7,286 bases of DNA from Actinomycetes bacterium (lineage in GTDB: Bacteria; Actinomycetota; Actinomycetes; Propionibacteriales; Propionibacteriaceae). Positions 6,347 to 7,286 of the stretch are shown one piece after another. Where the stretch lies: positions 1 through 7,286 of the forward strand of contig JAEYUH010000251.1 of NCBI GenBank assembly GCA_023432725.1, given 5' to 3'. How positions within the stretch are numbered: the stretch's first letter is position 1; the number at the start of each line of letters is the position of its first letter. Below the pieces are notes generated by a model. That model was not told the DNA's origin, ran no database searches, and worked only from the letters and a program-made list of their open reading frames with translations. Both the position numbers and the translations under genes were made by a program.

Positions 6347-6568
6347 TCAGGCCGGTGCTATCACCACGAGCGGATCCCCCTCGCGCACCACGTCCCCGAC
6401 GGTGACGATCACCTCGGTGACGGTCCCTGCCTGCTCGGCGAGCACGGGGATCTCCATCTTCATCGACTCCAGGACGATGACGGCCTGGTCGGCGGCCACC
6501 TGCTGTCCGACCTCGACTTCGACGCCCAGGACGTTCGCGACCAACTCGGCAACCACAACGTGACCCAT
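6347..6568 (-). CDS. standalone biotin/lipoyl-attachment carrier protein (TB7.3-like)
   Basis: A 73-residue protein consisting of a single biotinyl/lipoyl domain. The motif LESMKMEIPV (33-42) contains the predicted biotinylated Lys37, flanked by Met36 and Met38 as in biotin carriers; lipoyl domains usually have DKA in place of MKM. The C-terminal half (AGTVTEVIVTVGDVVREGDPLVVI) completes the barrel. As I recall it, M. tuberculosis TB7.3 (Rv3221c) has nearly the same layout and length. A biotin carrier normally shuttles carboxylate between a carboxylase and a transcarboxylase, but no partner subunit is in the window. I chose ATG at 6568 because the domain starts at once; an upstream in-frame extension to 6667 has no family resemblance and would cross the divergent promoter region. 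Confidence 0.92.
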   Translation of the reverse strand: MGHVVVAELVANVLGVEVEVGQQVAADQAVIVLESMKMEIPVLAEQAGTVTEVIVTVGDVVREGDPLVVIAPA

Positions 6569-6582
6569 GGCAGTGCATGTTA
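6569..6582 (-). promoter_or_regulatory. -10-like box of the biotin-carrier gene
   Basis: TAACAT (6582-6577) followed by 8 nt (GCACTGCC) and ATG. This fits a transcript with a 0-2 nt leader. There is no purine-rich ribosome binding site and no obvious -35. The spacing is looser than in the other genes, so confidence is lower. Confidence 0.4.
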
Positions 6583-6621
6583 ATGCCGGGTAGAGGGTTG
6601 GCGACCGCGGACCCCGCTGCC

Positions 6622-6657
6622 GGGACAACGCCGCCGCCTCTCGCATACTCTGAGCGC
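6622..6657 (+). promoter_or_regulatory. promoter and leaderless start signal of the O-methyltransferase gene
   Basis: TACTCT (6646-6651) followed by 6 nt (GAGCGC) and GTG. GGGACA (6622-6627), a 4-of-6 match to TTGACA, lies 18 nt upstream of the hexamer, making this the most complete promoter in the window. It diverges from the biotin-carrier promoter within an 89-nt intergenic region. Confidence 0.55.
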
Positions 6658-7286
6658 GTGAGCGCAATCCCGAAGGCAGCCAAGTCCGCGGCGTCGGCGA
6701 ACCTGGAGTTCGCGGACGCCTTCGTCGCGCCGTCCGCGGCGGCCCAGGCCGCCCGCGCCAGGGCCGCCGAGCACGGCCAGCGGCCGGTCAGTCCCAACAC
6801 CGCCGCCACCCTTACCTTCCTGGCCGCCACGCTGCGGGCCCGCAACGTCGTCGAGGTCGGCACCGGGACGGGCGTGTCGGCGGTGGCACTGCTGGAGGGC
6901 ATGGCCCCCGACGGCGTGCTGACCAGCATCGACAACGAGGCAGAACTCCAGCTCGCCGCGCGGCAGGTGCTCACCGAGGCCGGGGTGGCCCGGGCACGGG
7001 CGCGGCTGATCGCGGGCGACGCCCTCGGGGTGCTGCCCAAGCTGACCGACGGCGCCTACGACCTCGTGGTGGTCGACGGCGACCCGCTGGAGTACGTGGA
7101 ATACGTAGCCCAGGCGGTCCGGCTGCTGCGTTCCGGCGGGGTGCTCGCGCTGCACCACGCGCTGTGGGACGGCAAGGTCGCCGATCCGGCCAACGAGGAG
7201 GACGAGCCGCTGATCATCCGCGAGGCGCTCGACGCCGTCCGGGCGCTGGAGGGGTTCACCCACGTCCTGCTGCCGGTCGGCGACGG
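6658..7286 (+). CDS. class I SAM-dependent O-methyltransferase (3' end outside window)
   Basis: An open frame from GTG at 6658 to the window edge gives 209 residues without a stop. It is a Rossmann-fold methyltransferase of the Methyltransf_3 (catechol/caffeoyl-CoA O-methyltransferase-like) family. Motif I, VEVGTGTGVS (65-74), binds S-adenosylmethionine; TSID (89-92) carries the acidic ribose contact Asp92; YDLVVVDGDP (134-143) gives the likely metal-binding Asp140; and VRLLRSGGVLAL (154-165) is the conserved strand after it. It resembles M. tuberculosis Rv1220c as I remember it, including the PVGDG near the C-terminus, so probably only about 10-15 residues are missing. The substrate is unknown. 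GTG is the only plausible start, supported by the TACTCT box 6 nt upstream. Confidence 0.9.
   Translation, partial: MSAIPKAAKSAASANLEFADAFVAPSAAAQAARARAAEHGQRPVSPNTAATLTFLAATLRARNVVEVGTGTGVSAVALLEGMAPDGVLTSIDNEAELQLAARQVLTEAGVARARARLIAGDALGVLPKLTDGAYDLVVVDGDPLEYVEYVAQAVRLLRSGGVLALHHALWDGKVADPANEEDEPLIIREALDAVRALEGFTHVLLPVGD

Noticed and set aside
4908..6563. 551-codon open frame on the plus strand
   Set aside because: It is antisense to tatB, dapA and the biotin carrier across two intergenic gaps, with low-complexity composition and no domain.
6569..6667. 33-residue N-terminal extension of the biotin carrier
   Set aside because: The extension lacks resemblance to the family, whose members start directly at the domain, and it overlaps the divergent methyltransferase promoter and start.
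6267..7263. Two long minus-strand frames (to 7040 and to 7263) opposite the methyltransferase
   Set aside because: The plus-strand frame here has all SAM-methyltransferase motifs and a good promoter. The minus frames have no family resemblance and run through the divergent promoter region and the biotin carrier.
1..7286. Search for mobile elements, CRISPR arrays, tRNA/rRNA genes, riboswitches or a defence system
   Set aside because: No transposase or integrase motifs, spaced direct repeats, tRNA-like cloverleaf or conserved riboswitch core were seen. The window is filled by nine ordinary CDS with uniform base composition.

Overview
The window is a compact, GC-rich (about 70% by eye) stretch of an actinobacterial chromosome. 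Supporting signs are the strong G/C bias at third codon positions, GTG starts, many long antisense shadow frames, TatB and standalone biotin-carrier proteins that resemble mycobacterial ones, and TANNNT boxes placed 6-8 nt before start codons. I cannot fix the genus. A member of the Propionibacteriales or a related order is a reasonable guess, not a demonstrated one.

Layout, left to right: a GC-only tract at the edge (1-61); a general-stress-protein-17M-like membrane protein with a Pro/Gly/Tyr tail (62-862, -), coupled by an ATGA overlap to a CitE-like CoA-ester lyase (859-1782, -); the Fe-S carrier ATPase Mrp (1858-3006, -); a DUF1003 membrane protein (3086-3601, -), coupled by an 8-nt overlap to a soluble MgtE_N/CBS protein with a PRC-barrel-like N-terminus (3594-4862, -); TatB (4920-5306, -); DapA (5376-6257, -); a 73-residue biotin carrier (6347-6568, -); and, divergently, a class I O-methyltransferase running off the right edge (6658-7286, +). 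Coding density is very high. No gap exceeds 90 bases and there is no mobile element, tRNA, rRNA or CRISPR array.

Most genes look like short independent transcription units. Seven of the nine CDS (lyase, mrp, mgtE-like, tatB, dapA, biotin carrier, methyltransferase) have a TANNNT hexamer 6-8 nt before the start codon, the geometry expected for leaderless mRNAs. The two other genes are the second members of overlapping pairs and instead have a perfect GGAGGT. The units would therefore be: methyltransferase; biotin carrier; dapA; tatB; mgtE-like+DUF1003; mrp; lyase+stress protein.

The gene set (methyltransferase, tatB, mrp, DUF1003, MgtE_N/CBS, stress protein) recalls the Mycobacterium tuberculosis Rv1220c-Rv1233c neighbourhood from memory. 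However, the sigE-rseA-htrA block that separates methyltransferase and tatB there is absent, and the biotin carrier and dapA occupy that place. I found no convincing new biological system. The most useful observations are the leaderless signals, the channel-less MgtE protein and the altered sigE-locus content.
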